Source of the DNA: Betaproteobacteria bacterium
GTDB lineage: Bacteria; Pseudomonadota; Gammaproteobacteria; Burkholderiales; SG8-41
Length of the DNA stretch: 32,242 bases
Assembly (NCBI GenBank): GCA_947476215.1
Contig: CANJQI010000047.1
Location: 1-32,242, forward strand
Reading direction: 5' to 3'
This document shows positions 1 to 7,642 of the stretch, in pieces. Position 1 is the stretch's first letter. Every line of letters begins with the position of its first letter. Position numbers and translations under genes: made by a program. Under the pieces are notes generated by a model. It was not told the DNA's origin, searched no databases, and saw only the letters and a program-made list of their open reading frames with translations.

Positions 1-269
1 ACGTGCGTGTCAACGATATTCATGCGCAGGACCTCAGGTGGACATGGGCGTTCATGGCTCTTTATAAGACGACTATGAGCCGTGCCGCCCGGAATTGCAT
101 GCACTTGATGGTAACTGGTTTCGCGGCACGTTTACAGCGGCCGACCGTGCAATCGAAGATTCATGACCAACGTCGATCGGCCGCGTCCAACGCGACGCCA
201 GATTGACGAGGCCTTACAATGTGAGCGCTTCACTTTATTGCAACTCCGATAAAATCAAAGGAGACTCGC
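1..269. other. Leader region without a recognised gene
   Basis: I see no convincing gene here. An open frame of 67 codons starting at a GTG near position 3 has no Shine-Dalgarno motif and no family resemblance that I recognise. The last bases (about 256-262, AAAGGAG) are the ribosome binding site of the Bug gene that follows. The rest may be the upstream regulatory region of that gene or the tail of a degraded gene. Confidence 0.4.
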
Positions 270-1235
270 TTGGGGACTCTGCACATTTCAAGGCTCATGT
301 GGCTGCTGGCTCCGTTGCTCTTTGCGAACGCCTGGGCGCAGAATTATCCTGTGAAACCGGTCCGCTTCGTGGTGCCGTTCGCGCCTGGAGGAGGCACCGA
401 TTCGGTTGCCCGCACCATCGCGCAGAAACTGACGGACGCATGGGGCCCACCCGTAGTCGTGGACAACCGTGCAGGCGGAACAGGAGCGATTGCCAGCGCT
501 CTCGTCGCCAGAGCGCCGGCGGACGGCTACGCACTGCTCATGGTGACGAGCAGCACCCACGCCATCCTGCCCAGCCTGCAGAGCAATCTACCCTACGACC
601 CGGTAAAGGATTTCGCGCCGGTCACGCTGGTCTCGACCAGTCCACAAGTGATGGTAGTCCACCCGTCGGTGCCGGCAAACTCGGTCAAGGAACTGGTGGC
701 CCTCGCCAATACCCGGAGCCTGAATTATGCCTCTGGCGGCGTCGGTTCGCTGCCACACATGATGGCGGAACTGTTCAGGACGGTCACCGCAGCGAATATC
801 GCGCATATACCCTACAAGGGCGCCAGCGGTGCCGCGACGGCTTTGCTGGGCGGCGAAGTGCAAATGACCTTTGGTGGCCCAGTGTCGGTCAGTGCGCACG
901 TGCGTTCGCGAAGGCTCCGGGCGCTCGCCGTGACGAGTGCCAGGCGAATTGCCGGGTTCGAGGATGCACCGACGTTTATCGAAGCGGGTTATCCGACGCT
1001 GGAGGTCATGCAATGGTACGGTGTGGTCACCACGGTGGGAACGCCCAAGTGGGTGGTCGACAAACTCAATCATGAAATAAGCCGCATCATGCAACTGCCC
1101 GAGGTGAAAGAACAGATACTCGCCAGTGGATCGGATCCCGCATTCAGTTCGCCGCCGGCATTCGCGCAGATGATCAAGGACGATTTCGCCAAATGGCAGA
1201 AGGTAGTGAAGGCCACCGGCATACGCCTCGATTAG
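270..1235 (+). CDS. Bug/TctC-family periplasmic solute-binding protein (1)
   Basis: A 321-residue Bug-family receptor. Bug proteins are secreted two-lobed binding proteins that capture carboxylates or amides in the periplasm and classically deliver them to a TctAB transporter. A hydrophobic signal peptide ends near AWA-QNYP (about residue 23). Family landmarks follow: PVKPVRFVVPF, the ligand loop APGGGTDS, VVDNRAGG, ADGYALL, YDPVKDFAPVT, VHPSVPANSVKEL, LNYASGG, IPYKGA and RLRALAVTS. The start is TTG, chosen because AAAGGAG lies seven bases upstream; an ATG nine codons later would shorten the signal peptide and lacks such a site. A second Bug gene follows 82 bases downstream on the same strand, so the two may be co-transcribed. 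The family is secure; the ligand is unknown. Confidence 0.93.
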   Translation: MGTLHISRLMWLLAPLLFANAWAQNYPVKPVRFVVPFAPGGGTDSVARTIAQKLTDAWGPPVVVDNRAGGTGAIASALVARAPADGYALLMVTSSTHAILPSLQSNLPYDPVKDFAPVTLVSTSPQVMVVHPSVPANSVKELVALANTRSLNYASGGVGSLPHMMAELFRTVTAANIAHIPYKGASGAATALLGGEVQMTFGGPVSVSAHVRSRRLRALAVTSARRIAGFEDAPTFIEAGYPTLEVMQWYGVVTTVGTPKWVVDKLNHEISRIMQLPEVKEQILASGSDPAFSSPPAFAQMIKDDFAKWQKVVKATGIRLD

Positions 1236-1317
1236 CACTTAGAGCCGTGTTCGCACGTAGTAGCATGGTGCGTCCGGTTGATAGCGTCACCGAAACAAGC
1301 ATCGTCAGGAGGGTATT

Positions 1318-2277
1318 ATGCGGTCCCGTTGTGCTCTTGTATGGATACTGTCGATAGGATCATTGCTTGCTGGCACGTTGGCATCTGGCCAGAGCTACCC
1401 GCGCAAATCCATCCGCATCGTAACCTCCGAAGCCGGTGGCGGCACCGACTTCGCGGCACGCACCGTGGCGCAGGGCATCGCCGGACCGCTGGGACAACCG
1501 ATCATCGTGGACAACCGGGGATCGGGAGGCAATGTCTCCGGAGAGATCGTCGCGCGCGCCAACCCCGATGGCCACACAATACTGGTCACCGGCGGCAGTT
1601 TCTGGGTGGGTCCTTTGCTCAGAAAAGCGCCGTACGACCCGATCAGGGATTTTGCCCCGGTTTCGATGCTGATGATTTCGCCATATTTACTCGCGGTGCA
1701 CCCGTCGGTCGCAGCAAATTCCGTACGGGAACTGATCGATCTGGCAAAGGCAAAACCGGGAGCGCTCAATTACGCGGCGACGTCCATCGGCGGTTCACCT
1801 CATCTCGCAGGCGAGTTGTTCAAGTCCATGGCGGGCGTCAACATTGTGACCATTCCGTACAAGGGCACCGGCCCGGGCGTGATAGGGTTGATAGGCGGCC
1901 AGGTACAGATGATGTTCGCACCAGTCGCCGCCATCATGCCACACGTCAAATCAGGCAAGCTGCGGGCGCTCGCGGTAACCAGCGCGCAACCAACCACATT
2001 GGCGCCGGGACTGCCGGTGATCTCGGCTACGGTACCCGGCTATGAGTCGGGAGGACCGCTCGCCATGTTTGCACCGCCCAAGACCCCGCTCGCCATCATT
2101 GACCGACTGCATACCGAGATAGTGAAACTGCTCGGTGATCCCGAGGTAAAAGCAAGGTTGTTCAGCGTGGGCATGGACGCCGTCGCCAGTTCGCCGCAAC
2201 AGCTCGCGTCCACGGTGAAGTCGGAAATGAGCCGGCTGGACAAAATATTCAAGGATGCCGGCATCAAAGCTGAATAG
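1318..2277 (+). CDS. Bug/TctC-family periplasmic solute-binding protein (2)
   Basis: This 319-residue receptor has a clear signal peptide (hydrophobic core ILSIGSLLAGTLA, cleavage likely near residue 23-25) and the usual Bug landmarks: SIRIVTS, IIVDNRGSGG, YDPIRDFAPVS, LNYAATS, GELFKSMAGVN, IPYKGTGP and KLRALAVTSAQ. The ligand loop reads EAGGGTDF, so the first proline of the classical PPGG loop is replaced by an acidic/alanine pair; the aspartate is kept. A GGAGGG motif sits about seven bases before the ATG. It faces a minus-strand Bug fragment only 46 bases away; a weak imperfect hairpin (2287-2310) in that gap is not a strong terminator. The ligand is unknown. Confidence 0.93.
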   Translation: MRSRCALVWILSIGSLLAGTLASGQSYPRKSIRIVTSEAGGGTDFAARTVAQGIAGPLGQPIIVDNRGSGGNVSGEIVARANPDGHTILVTGGSFWVGPLLRKAPYDPIRDFAPVSMLMISPYLLAVHPSVAANSVRELIDLAKAKPGALNYAATSIGGSPHLAGELFKSMAGVNIVTIPYKGTGPGVIGLIGGQVQMMFAPVAAIMPHVKSGKLRALAVTSAQPTTLAPGLPVISATVPGYESGGPLAMFAPPKTPLAIIDRLHTEIVKLLGDPEVKARLFSVGMDAVASSPQQLASTVKSEMSRLDKIFKDAGIKAE

Positions 2278-2322
2278 AGCATAGAGCGTTACCTGGCCTG
2301 GCAGGCAACGCAGTCGAACTCG

Positions 2323-2508
2323 TTATTCGACTTTGATCCCCGCATCCTGCACCACCTTGCGCCAACGCGGCACTTCGGCGGCGATCAGTTGCCTGAACTC
2401 CTCAGGCGTGCTGCCGACGGCTTCGGCACCCTCCCCTCTGATACGATCGGCGAGTTCCGGAGACTTGACGGCTCGGGCAAATTCCGCGCTGAGCTTGTTG
2501 ATGATCAC
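2323..2508 (-). pseudogene. C-terminal fragment of a Bug gene split by an IS21 element
   Basis: Read on the minus strand, this fragment encodes the last 60 or so residues of a Bug protein (VIINKLSAEF, ELADRIRGEGAEAVGSTP, DAGIKVE, then TAA). It lacks a signal peptide and the ligand loop. Its missing front part lies beyond the IS21 element at 5912-6703, where the frame stops exactly at the matching point (NTPPAAV). The two parts together would give a Bug protein of normal length. Translation from the internal ATG would give no functional product. Confidence 0.9.
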
Positions 2509-2509
2509 A
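2503..2509. repeat. Left flanking short repeat of the IS21 insertion
   Basis: GATCACA here is repeated at 5910-5916 on the other side of the element. It looks like a target duplication. However, rejoining the Bug gene in frame works best if only CAC was duplicated, with the rest belonging to the element ends, so the exact duplication length is uncertain. Confidence 0.5.
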
Positions 2510-2541
2510 GGTGTCAGCGGCGTTCTGAAAGTCGTCTGAAC

Positions 2542-2555
2542 TTGGCGGTTTGAAA
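2542..2555 (+). repeat. IS21 left subterminal inverted repeat
   Basis: TTGGCGGTTTGAAA, matched with one extra base by the complement of 5885-5899. Repeated subterminal motifs of this kind are known transposase binding sites in IS21 elements; that role here is inference. Confidence 0.65.
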
Positions 2556-2561
2556 GTGTTG

Positions 2562-2667
2562 GGTTTTCTTCGTCGATTTTCTTCGACTGTTTTTATCTAA
2601 AAGTTTTTCTGGTGCTTCTTCCGCGCTCTTCCATCTTCTTCGTTCTTCGCTTTCTTTCCCTCCAGAT
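2562..2667. other. Pyrimidine-rich leader inside the IS21 element
   Basis: About 100 bases upstream of the first IS gene consist almost only of T and C with short TTCTTC-type runs on the plus strand. No open frame or hairpin stands out. It lies between the left inverted repeat and the first gene, so it may be part of the element's promoter or leader. Confidence 0.4.
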
Positions 2668-2731
2668 CTGCTCATAGTGCGCTTGGCAGCGCGCCGTTGC
2701 GCCGCATTATTCAGCGCAAGGAGGGCGAACA

Positions 2732-3328
2732 ATGGCGTGTGCAGAGAGCCATAACTGTCTGTTTTGTGGGGCGTTCTTCCGAGCCGATCCGCGCAACGCG
2801 AAACACCAGAAATACTGTTGCGAACCGGGTTGCCGCAAAGCGAGCAAGGCGGCGAGTCGGTGCGCCTGGCTGGCCAAAGCGGAGAACCAGGACTACTTTC
2901 GCGGCCCCGAGAATGTCGCGCGGGTGCAGTCATGGCGAGCGGCCCACCCGGGGTACTGGAGACGGCCGGGAGGCCAAAGAGGGACGCCGCCGGAGGTGCC
3001 GCTTGCGTTACAAGATCTCTGCCCGACGCAGGCGGTTGAAATCGCTGAAGATTCTCAAAACGTGCCACAACCTGCGTTACAAGATCTCTGGCGCGACCAA
3101 CCGGCTGTTTTGATTGGCTTTATCGCTCAATTTACCGGCAGTGCGTTACAAGATGACATCGCCCGCAGCACCCGGCGGCTGTTAGAACTGGGGCAAGACA
3201 TCTTGGCGGGGAGGATCGGCGATGACCATCAAACGCGTGCTCTGTGCGGAGCGGATCCGTCAGATTCCGCTTCAGTTCAGCTGGGTGGATCACCGACTGG
3301 TTCGCGACCGGCACATCGAGCGCTGTGA
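2732..3328 (+). CDS. Zinc-ribbon-like accessory protein of the IS21 element
   Basis: The 198-residue product begins with a cysteine-rich segment: C9-x2-C12 and C29/C30-x3-C34, with H25 between, consistent with a small zinc-binding domain. It continues with basic and aromatic stretches (RKASKAAS, YFRGP, HPGYW). The middle carries three ALQD motifs spaced exactly 23 residues apart (69 bases in DNA). AAGGAGGG lies six bases before the ATG, a very strong site. The 3' end overlaps the next gene by 107 bases. I recognise this type of protein as one that accompanies some IS21-like elements, but I know no assigned function. A DNA-binding or transposition-regulating role is inference. Confidence 0.75.
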   Translation: MACAESHNCLFCGAFFRADPRNAKHQKYCCEPGCRKASKAASRCAWLAKAENQDYFRGPENVARVQSWRAAHPGYWRRPGGQRGTPPEVPLALQDLCPTQAVEIAEDSQNVPQPALQDLWRDQPAVLIGFIAQFTGSALQDDIARSTRRLLELGQDILAGRIGDDHQTRALCGADPSDSASVQLGGSPTGSRPAHRAL

Positions 3329-3614
3329 TCCCCCGGCGGCGGCGCTGTATCTGTTTCTGGTGACCGTCGCCGATGTCCAAGGGCTGAGCTACTACTCGGA
3401 TGCCGCACTGGTTCGATACCTGTCGATGAGCGCCGCGCGCCTGAGTCAGGCGCGCGATGATTTGGTGCGCAATGGACTCATCGCCTATCAACGTCCGCTC
3501 TACCAGGTGCTGGCCGTGGATTCGCCGCTGCGCGATGAAGTACGTGAACTCGGGGCGGACGAGATCGGCGTGCGGATCGGCCGATTACGTGCTGCCTTGG
3601 GGCGGGCGCCATGA
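3222..3614 (+). CDS. Small winged-helix-like accessory protein of the IS21 element
   Basis: A 130-residue protein whose middle (ALYLFLVTVADVQG, ALVRYLSMSAARLSQA, LVRNGLIAY) has the pattern of a replication-initiator or MarR-like winged helix: a helix, a turn with serine-alanine, a recognition helix, then a wing. GGGGAGG lies a few bases upstream of the ATG. It starts inside the preceding gene and its TGA overlaps the ATG of istA (ATGA), so translational coupling to the transposase is likely. It may regulate transposase expression or bind the element ends; both are inference from position and fold pattern. No catalytic motif is visible. Confidence 0.7.
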   Translation: MTIKRVLCAERIRQIPLQFSWVDHRLVRDRHIERCDPPAAALYLFLVTVADVQGLSYYSDAALVRYLSMSAARLSQARDDLVRNGLIAYQRPLYQVLAVDSPLRDEVRELGADEIGVRIGRLRAALGRAP

Positions 3615-5083
3615 TCGATTACGAGACCTACTGCAAGATCAAGGATTGCCACGAGCGACAGCAGCTGACCATCGCGCAGACCGCGCGTGCGCTGGGCCTG
3701 CATGCACAGACGGTAGCAACATGGGCACACCAAGCGCAGTACCGCGCCCGGCACGCGGTGCCGCGAAGCAGCCGGCTCGATCCGTTCAAGACCAGGGTGG
3801 TTCGCCTGCTGGAGACACACCCGTACAGCGCGCAGCAGATCTTCCAGCGTCTGCGCGCGGAAGGTTTCGAGGGCGGCTTTACGATCGTCAAGGATTATGT
3901 ACGCAAGGTCCGTCCGGTGCATCGGGAAGCGTTCCTCAAGCTCTCCTTCGCGCCCGGCGAATGCGCCCAGGTCGATTGGGGCGAATACGGCTCGATTGGC
4001 GTGGGCTCGACGCGCCGGCGGCTGTCTTTCTTCGTCATGGTGTTGTGCCACAGCCGCCTCATGTATGTGGAATTCACCGTCTCCCAAACCATGGAGCATT
4101 TCCTCGCCGCTCACGAACATGCATTCGCTGCCTTTCAAGGCTGTCCGGCCCGCCTGATGATCGACAATCTGAAGTCGGCCGTGATCAGCCGCGTGGTCGG
4201 TGAGGCGCCGGTGTTCAATCCGCGCTATCTGGATTTCGCCCGTCATTGGGGATTCGATATCTCGCCGTGCAACGTCGCCCGCGGAAATGAGAAGGGGCGG
4301 GTCGAGAACGGCGTCGGTTACGTCAAGAAGAACTTCCTGAACGGTCTGGACTTCCTCGACTTCAGCGCGGTCAACCCCGCCGCCGAAGTGTGGCTTGCGA
4401 GCATCGCCAATGTGCGCATTCATGGTGAGACGCATCAGCGGCCGGTGGATTTGTTCAGGGAAGAGCAGCCGCGTCTGCGCCCGCTCAATCCGATGCCCTA
4501 CGATATCGGTCGCATCGCAAGCCAGCGCGCTTCCAAGCAGTTTCGCGTCGCGTTGGACACCAACCACTATTCAGTGCCGGCCGAGTATGCGAGTCAGCGC
4601 GTGACCGTGAAGGCGTATCCCGAGCGGGTGTGCATTTACCATCAGGACAAACTCATCGCCCGTCATGTCCGCAGTTACGATCGGCGTCTGGATATCGAGG
4701 ACCCCGACCATCCGAAAGCGCTGCTCGCGCAACGGCGCAACGCCCGGGAACAACGATTGCTGATGCAGTTCCTGAGCCTGTCGCGTCACGCTCAGGTCTA
4801 TGTCGAGGGAATCGAGCAACGCCGCGTGAACCCGCGCCATCACCTGCGCAAGATCGTGGCCTTGAGCGAGATCTACGGCGTGGATGCGCTCGACCGGGCA
4901 ATCCAGGACGGCATCGCCTTCGCCGCCTACAGCTGCGAGTACATCGCCAACATTCTTGAGATGCGGGCCCGGGAGACACCCGAGCCCGGTGCGCTGCATC
5001 TCACCCGCCGCCAGGATCTCCTGGATATCGAGATCGCCGCACCGGATCTGTCACTTTATGAAGGACATGGCAATGACGACTGA
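3611..5083 (+). CDS. istA: IS21-family transposase IstA
   Basis: A 490-residue transposase, full length for the family. The N-terminus has a helix-turn-helix (LTIAQTARALGLHAQTVATWA, about residues 19-39). The catalytic RNase H-like core carries the DDE triad: D122 in AQVDWGEYG, D185 in RLMIDNLKSA and E232 in EKGRVENGVGY. A beta-barrel-like C-terminal region follows (NHYSVPAEY, RVTVKAYP). It catalyses strand transfer at the element ends together with the ATPase IstB. Its ATG overlaps the stop of the upstream small gene, and its end overlaps istB, as in typical istAB operons. No frameshift is seen. Confidence 0.95.
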   Translation: MIDYETYCKIKDCHERQQLTIAQTARALGLHAQTVATWAHQAQYRARHAVPRSSRLDPFKTRVVRLLETHPYSAQQIFQRLRAEGFEGGFTIVKDYVRKVRPVHREAFLKLSFAPGECAQVDWGEYGSIGVGSTRRRLSFFVMVLCHSRLMYVEFTVSQTMEHFLAAHEHAFAAFQGCPARLMIDNLKSAVISRVVGEAPVFNPRYLDFARHWGFDISPCNVARGNEKGRVENGVGYVKKNFLNGLDFLDFSAVNPAAEVWLASIANVRIHGETHQRPVDLFREEQPRLRPLNPMPYDIGRIASQRASKQFRVALDTNHYSVPAEYASQRVTVKAYPERVCIYHQDKLIARHVRSYDRRLDIEDPDHPKALLAQRRNAREQRLLMQFLSLSRHAQVYVEGIEQRRVNPRHHLRKIVALSEIYGVDALDRAIQDGIAFAAYSCEYIANILEMRARETPEPGALHLTRRQDLLDIEIAAPDLSLYEGHGNDD

Positions 5084-5849
5084 ACCTCGGATCACCCCTG
5101 GTGGCCAAACCGCCACCGAAACACTGCGCGCGCAATTGGCAAGCCTCAAACTGTCGTATCTGATCGAGTACTTTGAATCCCTGATACAACAAGCCAATGT
5201 TGAGCAGTGGTCTCATGTCGAGTATCTGGCGCGGCTCATCGAAGGCGAGGCCCACCGGCGTGAAGATCGCAGTATTCAACGCCGGATTGGTCTCGCCCGC
5301 TTTCCGGTGCTCAAGACCCTCGATCAATTCGATTGGGGCTGGCCGAAGAAGATCAACCGGCCCCAGATCCAGAATCTCTTCCGCCTGAGCTTTATTGAGG
5401 ACAACGCCAACGTCATCTTCATCTCCAACGTCGGCCTGGGTAAAAGTCACCTCAGCATCGCTCTCGGGCACACCGCCTGTCTGCGCGGCTACTCGGTGCT
5501 CTTTACCACCGCGGTCGATATCATCAACACGCTCTCCGCCGCCCAGGCGCATGGCAACCTCAAACGCGAACTGCGCAAGTACCTCCAGCCGCGCCTGCTC
5601 GTCGTCGACGAACTCGGATATCTGCCCATCGACAAACACGGCGCCGATCTGCTCTTCCAGGTCTTCAGCCAAAGATATGAGCGTGGCTCCATCGTCCTCA
5701 CCTCAAATCGCGCCTACAAGCACTGGCCCGAGATCTTCAACAACGACAGCACGCTCACCTCCGCACTCCTCGATCGCCTGCTCCATCACGCCGAAACCGT
5801 CCTCATCGAGGGCAAAAGCTATCGCATGAAAGACAAGATCGAGGCGTGA
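5073..5849 (+). CDS. istB: IS21-family helper ATPase IstB
   Basis: A 258-residue AAA+ ATPase related to DnaC that helps IstA choose targets and assemble. The Walker A loop is SNVGLGKSHL (about residues 118-127), where the usual first glycine is serine. Walker B is LLVVDELGYLP (about 175-185). A sensor-like ILTSN-type segment is present as IVLTSNRAY. The ATG at 5073 was chosen because AAGGA (5061-5065) is correctly spaced and it overlaps the istA end by 11 bases; an ATG at 5058 is also in frame. The serine in Walker A is a small deviation that may be normal in this subgroup. Confidence 0.94.
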   Translation: MTTEPRITPGGQTATETLRAQLASLKLSYLIEYFESLIQQANVEQWSHVEYLARLIEGEAHRREDRSIQRRIGLARFPVLKTLDQFDWGWPKKINRPQIQNLFRLSFIEDNANVIFISNVGLGKSHLSIALGHTACLRGYSVLFTTAVDIINTLSAAQAHGNLKRELRKYLQPRLLVVDELGYLPIDKHGADLLFQVFSQRYERGSIVLTSNRAYKHWPEIFNNDSTLTSALLDRLLHHAETVLIEGKSYRMKDKIEA

Positions 5850-5884
5850 ACCCGCCCACCCCACAACCGCTATTCGCTCGTGGA

Positions 5885-5899
5885 TTTCAAACCGGCCAA
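5885..5899 (-). repeat. IS21 right subterminal inverted repeat
   Basis: TTTCAAACCGGCCAA is the reverse complement of TTGGCCGGTTTGAAA, matching the left motif at 2542-2555 apart from one inserted C. Confidence 0.65.
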
Positions 5900-5909
5900 T
5901 TTAGGTGAA

Positions 5910-5916
5910 GATCACA
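5910..5916. repeat. Right flanking short repeat of the IS21 insertion
   Basis: GATCACA, identical to 2503-2509. The TGA stop that ends the Bug N-terminal frame falls inside this repeat. Confidence 0.5.
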
Positions 5917-6703
5917 CCGCCGCGGGAGGCGTATTTGCCGCGGCAACCCAGCCAAAAAACGTAATGAAATCATAGCCCGGCACGCCGTTCTCGGCGATGG
6001 TCGGTAACTCCGGCATGATGGTTGAGCGCTTGGCGCTGGTGACCCCCAGTGCGCGCAATCTGCCGGCCTTCACGTGCGGCGCCAGACTGACAGTATTTCC
6101 CATCAGCGCGTCCACATGCCCGCCGATCAAGGCGGTGACCGATGGCCCTGTTCCGTTGTAAGGCACATAGACGACCTTGATATTGGCCAGCGAAAACAAC
6201 CATAACGGCGCGAGGTGGTTGGCAGTGCCTATGGGGGAACCGCCGAAATTCAATTGTCCGGGCTTGGCCTTGGCCAGCGCTATCAGTTCTCTCACCGACT
6301 TTGTCGGCACAGTCGGGTGCACCACCAGCAGATAGGGCGCCTTGGTCATGAGCGTAATCGGCGCGAAATCCTTGACCGGGTCGGCCGGCAGGTTCCTGGA
6401 AAACGCCGGCGCCACGCTGAATGTCGCGGATGCCGCCAGCAACATATAACCGTCAGGTGGTGACTTGGCAACCAGAGCCAGCGCATCCGAGCCACCCGCG
6501 CTGGGACGATTCTCAACGATGAACGGCTGGCGCAGCGTCTCCGCCACCTTCTGTGAAAACAGACGCGATTGAATATCCGTCGAACCGCCCGGCGCGAAAC
6601 CGAGGATGACGCGCACCGGCTTGGAAGGATAGTTGACCGCGTCCTGCGCGATAGCAGGAGCACACGCCACCACGAGCAGTACCGTGGGAAGTCCTAATCG
6701 CAT
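5912..6703 (-). pseudogene. N-terminal part of a Bug gene split by the IS21 element
   Basis: This minus-strand frame encodes the signal peptide (LLVVACAPAIAQ) and the first roughly 260 residues of a Bug protein: PVRVILGFAPGGSTDI, FIVENRPSAGG, DGYMLLAAS, DPVKDFAPIT, KPGQLNFGG, VPYNGTGPSV and RLRALGVTS. It ends at NTPPAAV where the insertion begins; the C-terminal 60 residues are at 2323-2508. The start at 6703 is chosen because AAGGAG lies six bases upstream; an ATG five codons earlier overlaps that site. The product would be secreted but lack the final helices, so loss of function is likely. Confidence 0.9.
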
Positions 6704-6758
6704 AGCTGTCTCCTTCATATATGACACGCCTGGCAGGAAATTTTTACACCTAACGCCC

Positions 6759-6934
6759 AACGCGGAGGACGCGGAGGTGCGCGGGGGAAGGCAGGCCGGG
6801 GAATCCATGCCATAAGCGCTAACTTTGCGCCCCCCCCCTTCAAGGGGAGGGAAAAAATTTCTGACGCGTTTAAGTGGGCGCTTATGGGAGTCCATGCACG
6901 GGTATCCTCTGCGCTCCCCTGCGTCCTCCGCGTT
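6759..6934. repeat. Imperfect palindromic (MITE-like) intergenic repeat
   Basis: AACGCGGAGGACGC (6759-6772) is perfectly repeated as its complement GCGTCCTCCGCGTT (6921-6934), and pairing continues less perfectly inward (CCATAAGCGC near 6809 against GCGCTTATGG near 6878). A run of eight C beginning at 6830 followed by AAGGGGAGGG marks the centre. It fills most of the 316-base gap between the broken Bug gene and leuD. No open frame is convincing. It resembles a dispersed non-autonomous element; a copy search is needed to confirm. Confidence 0.55.
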
Positions 6935-7019
6935 GAGAGTTTGTACTGCCTGACCATCATTGAAACAATTGCAATCGTTCGCGTTAAACGAAGAAAAAAT
7001 GGAGGAGGTCGCCGGAGCG

Positions 7020-7634
7020 TCACTGCCGCAACCACGTCATCTTCTGGTAATAGCGGTCTTCAAACGTGGTGATTTCCGTTACCCGTTCGAGCGTAAGCCC
7101 GATGTGGTTGAGGCCCTTGATCAGGCAGCGTTTGTCGAAGGCATTGATCTCGAAATGATGTTCGCTCCCGTCGGGCCCCGTAACCGACTGCAACTCAAGG
7201 TCGGCGCTGATCGTGGCACCGGGCCGCTGGTGCAACTGCGCGCGCAGCCCTGCCACCGCCGCGCCGTCCAGCCGCACCGGGAGTATGCCGATCTTGACGC
7301 AGTTACGATAAAACGTGTCGCTCATGGTCTCCACGATGACGGCGCGTATGCCATAGTCGTAATGCGTGTAAATCGCGCCTATGCGCATCGACCCGCAGGC
7401 GTAATTTTTCGCGCCCACGATAATGCGCGCCTTGCGAAACTCCGGGTGATTGAGTATGAACTCGGGTTTTTCACTGCCGTCCTCGTTAAAACGAAGATCA
7501 CGAAACAGGTAAGTTCCGTGCAGATCATCGCGCCGTGACTTGCGCATCAGGCGCGCCGGTATGATCTGGTCGGTATCGACATTGTCCATGTCGAACGGAA
7601 CTGCCACGGCGGTAAACGATTTGAATGGTTCCAT
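7020..7634 (-). CDS. leuD: 3-isopropylmalate dehydratase small subunit-like protein (LeuD family)
   Basis: This 204-residue protein matches the LeuD swivel domain: FTAVAVPFDMDNVDTDQIIPAR at the N-terminus (the DTDQIIPAR signature), then FRKARIIVGAKNYACGSMR, where canonical LeuD has NFGCGSSREHA. With the LeuC-like partner just upstream it should form a heterodimeric [4Fe-4S] hydro-lyase. The pair is co-directional with an eight-base gap, so it is an operon. The substitution of the usual SSREHAPWA stretch by SMRIGAIYTHYDYG is notable, because this loop contacts substrate. It may act on a substrate other than 3-isopropylmalate, for example a methylmalate or another 2-hydroxy acid; that is inference. 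Confidence 0.88.
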   Translation of the reverse strand: MEPFKSFTAVAVPFDMDNVDTDQIIPARLMRKSRRDDLHGTYLFRDLRFNEDGSEKPEFILNHPEFRKARIIVGAKNYACGSMRIGAIYTHYDYGIRAVIVETMSDTFYRNCVKIGILPVRLDGAAVAGLRAQLHQRPGATISADLELQSVTGPDGSEHHFEINAFDKRCLIKGLNHIGLTLERVTEITTFEDRYYQKMTWLRQ

Positions 7635-7642
7635 GTCATCCC

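Larger units (their letters stand above)
2509..5914 (+). mobile_element. IS21-family insertion sequence with two accessory genes
   Basis: The element is about 3.4 kb and carries four same-strand genes: a zinc-ribbon-like protein, a small winged-helix-like protein, istA and istB. It splits a minus-strand Bug gene whose two halves flank it. Just inside the ends are inverted copies of a 14-15 base motif (TTGGCGGTTTGAAA at 2542-2555 and its complement TTTCAAACCGGCCAA at 5885-5899), typical of the multiple terminal repeats of IS21 elements. GATCACA flanks both ends (2503-2509, 5910-5916). All four genes are open, so the element may still be mobile. The exact first and last bases are uncertain by several positions. 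Confidence 0.88.

Noticed and set aside
3-206. 67-codon plus-strand open frame
   Set aside because: No ribosome site, GTG start at the very edge, no family resemblance; not supported as a gene.
203-1075. 290-codon plus-strand frame overlapping the first Bug gene
   Set aside because: Out-of-frame shadow of the Bug gene; arginine-rich composition typical of a wrong frame in G+C-rich DNA.
3500-4567. 355-codon minus-strand frame
   Set aside because: Antisense shadow of istA, with no domain and no start signal.
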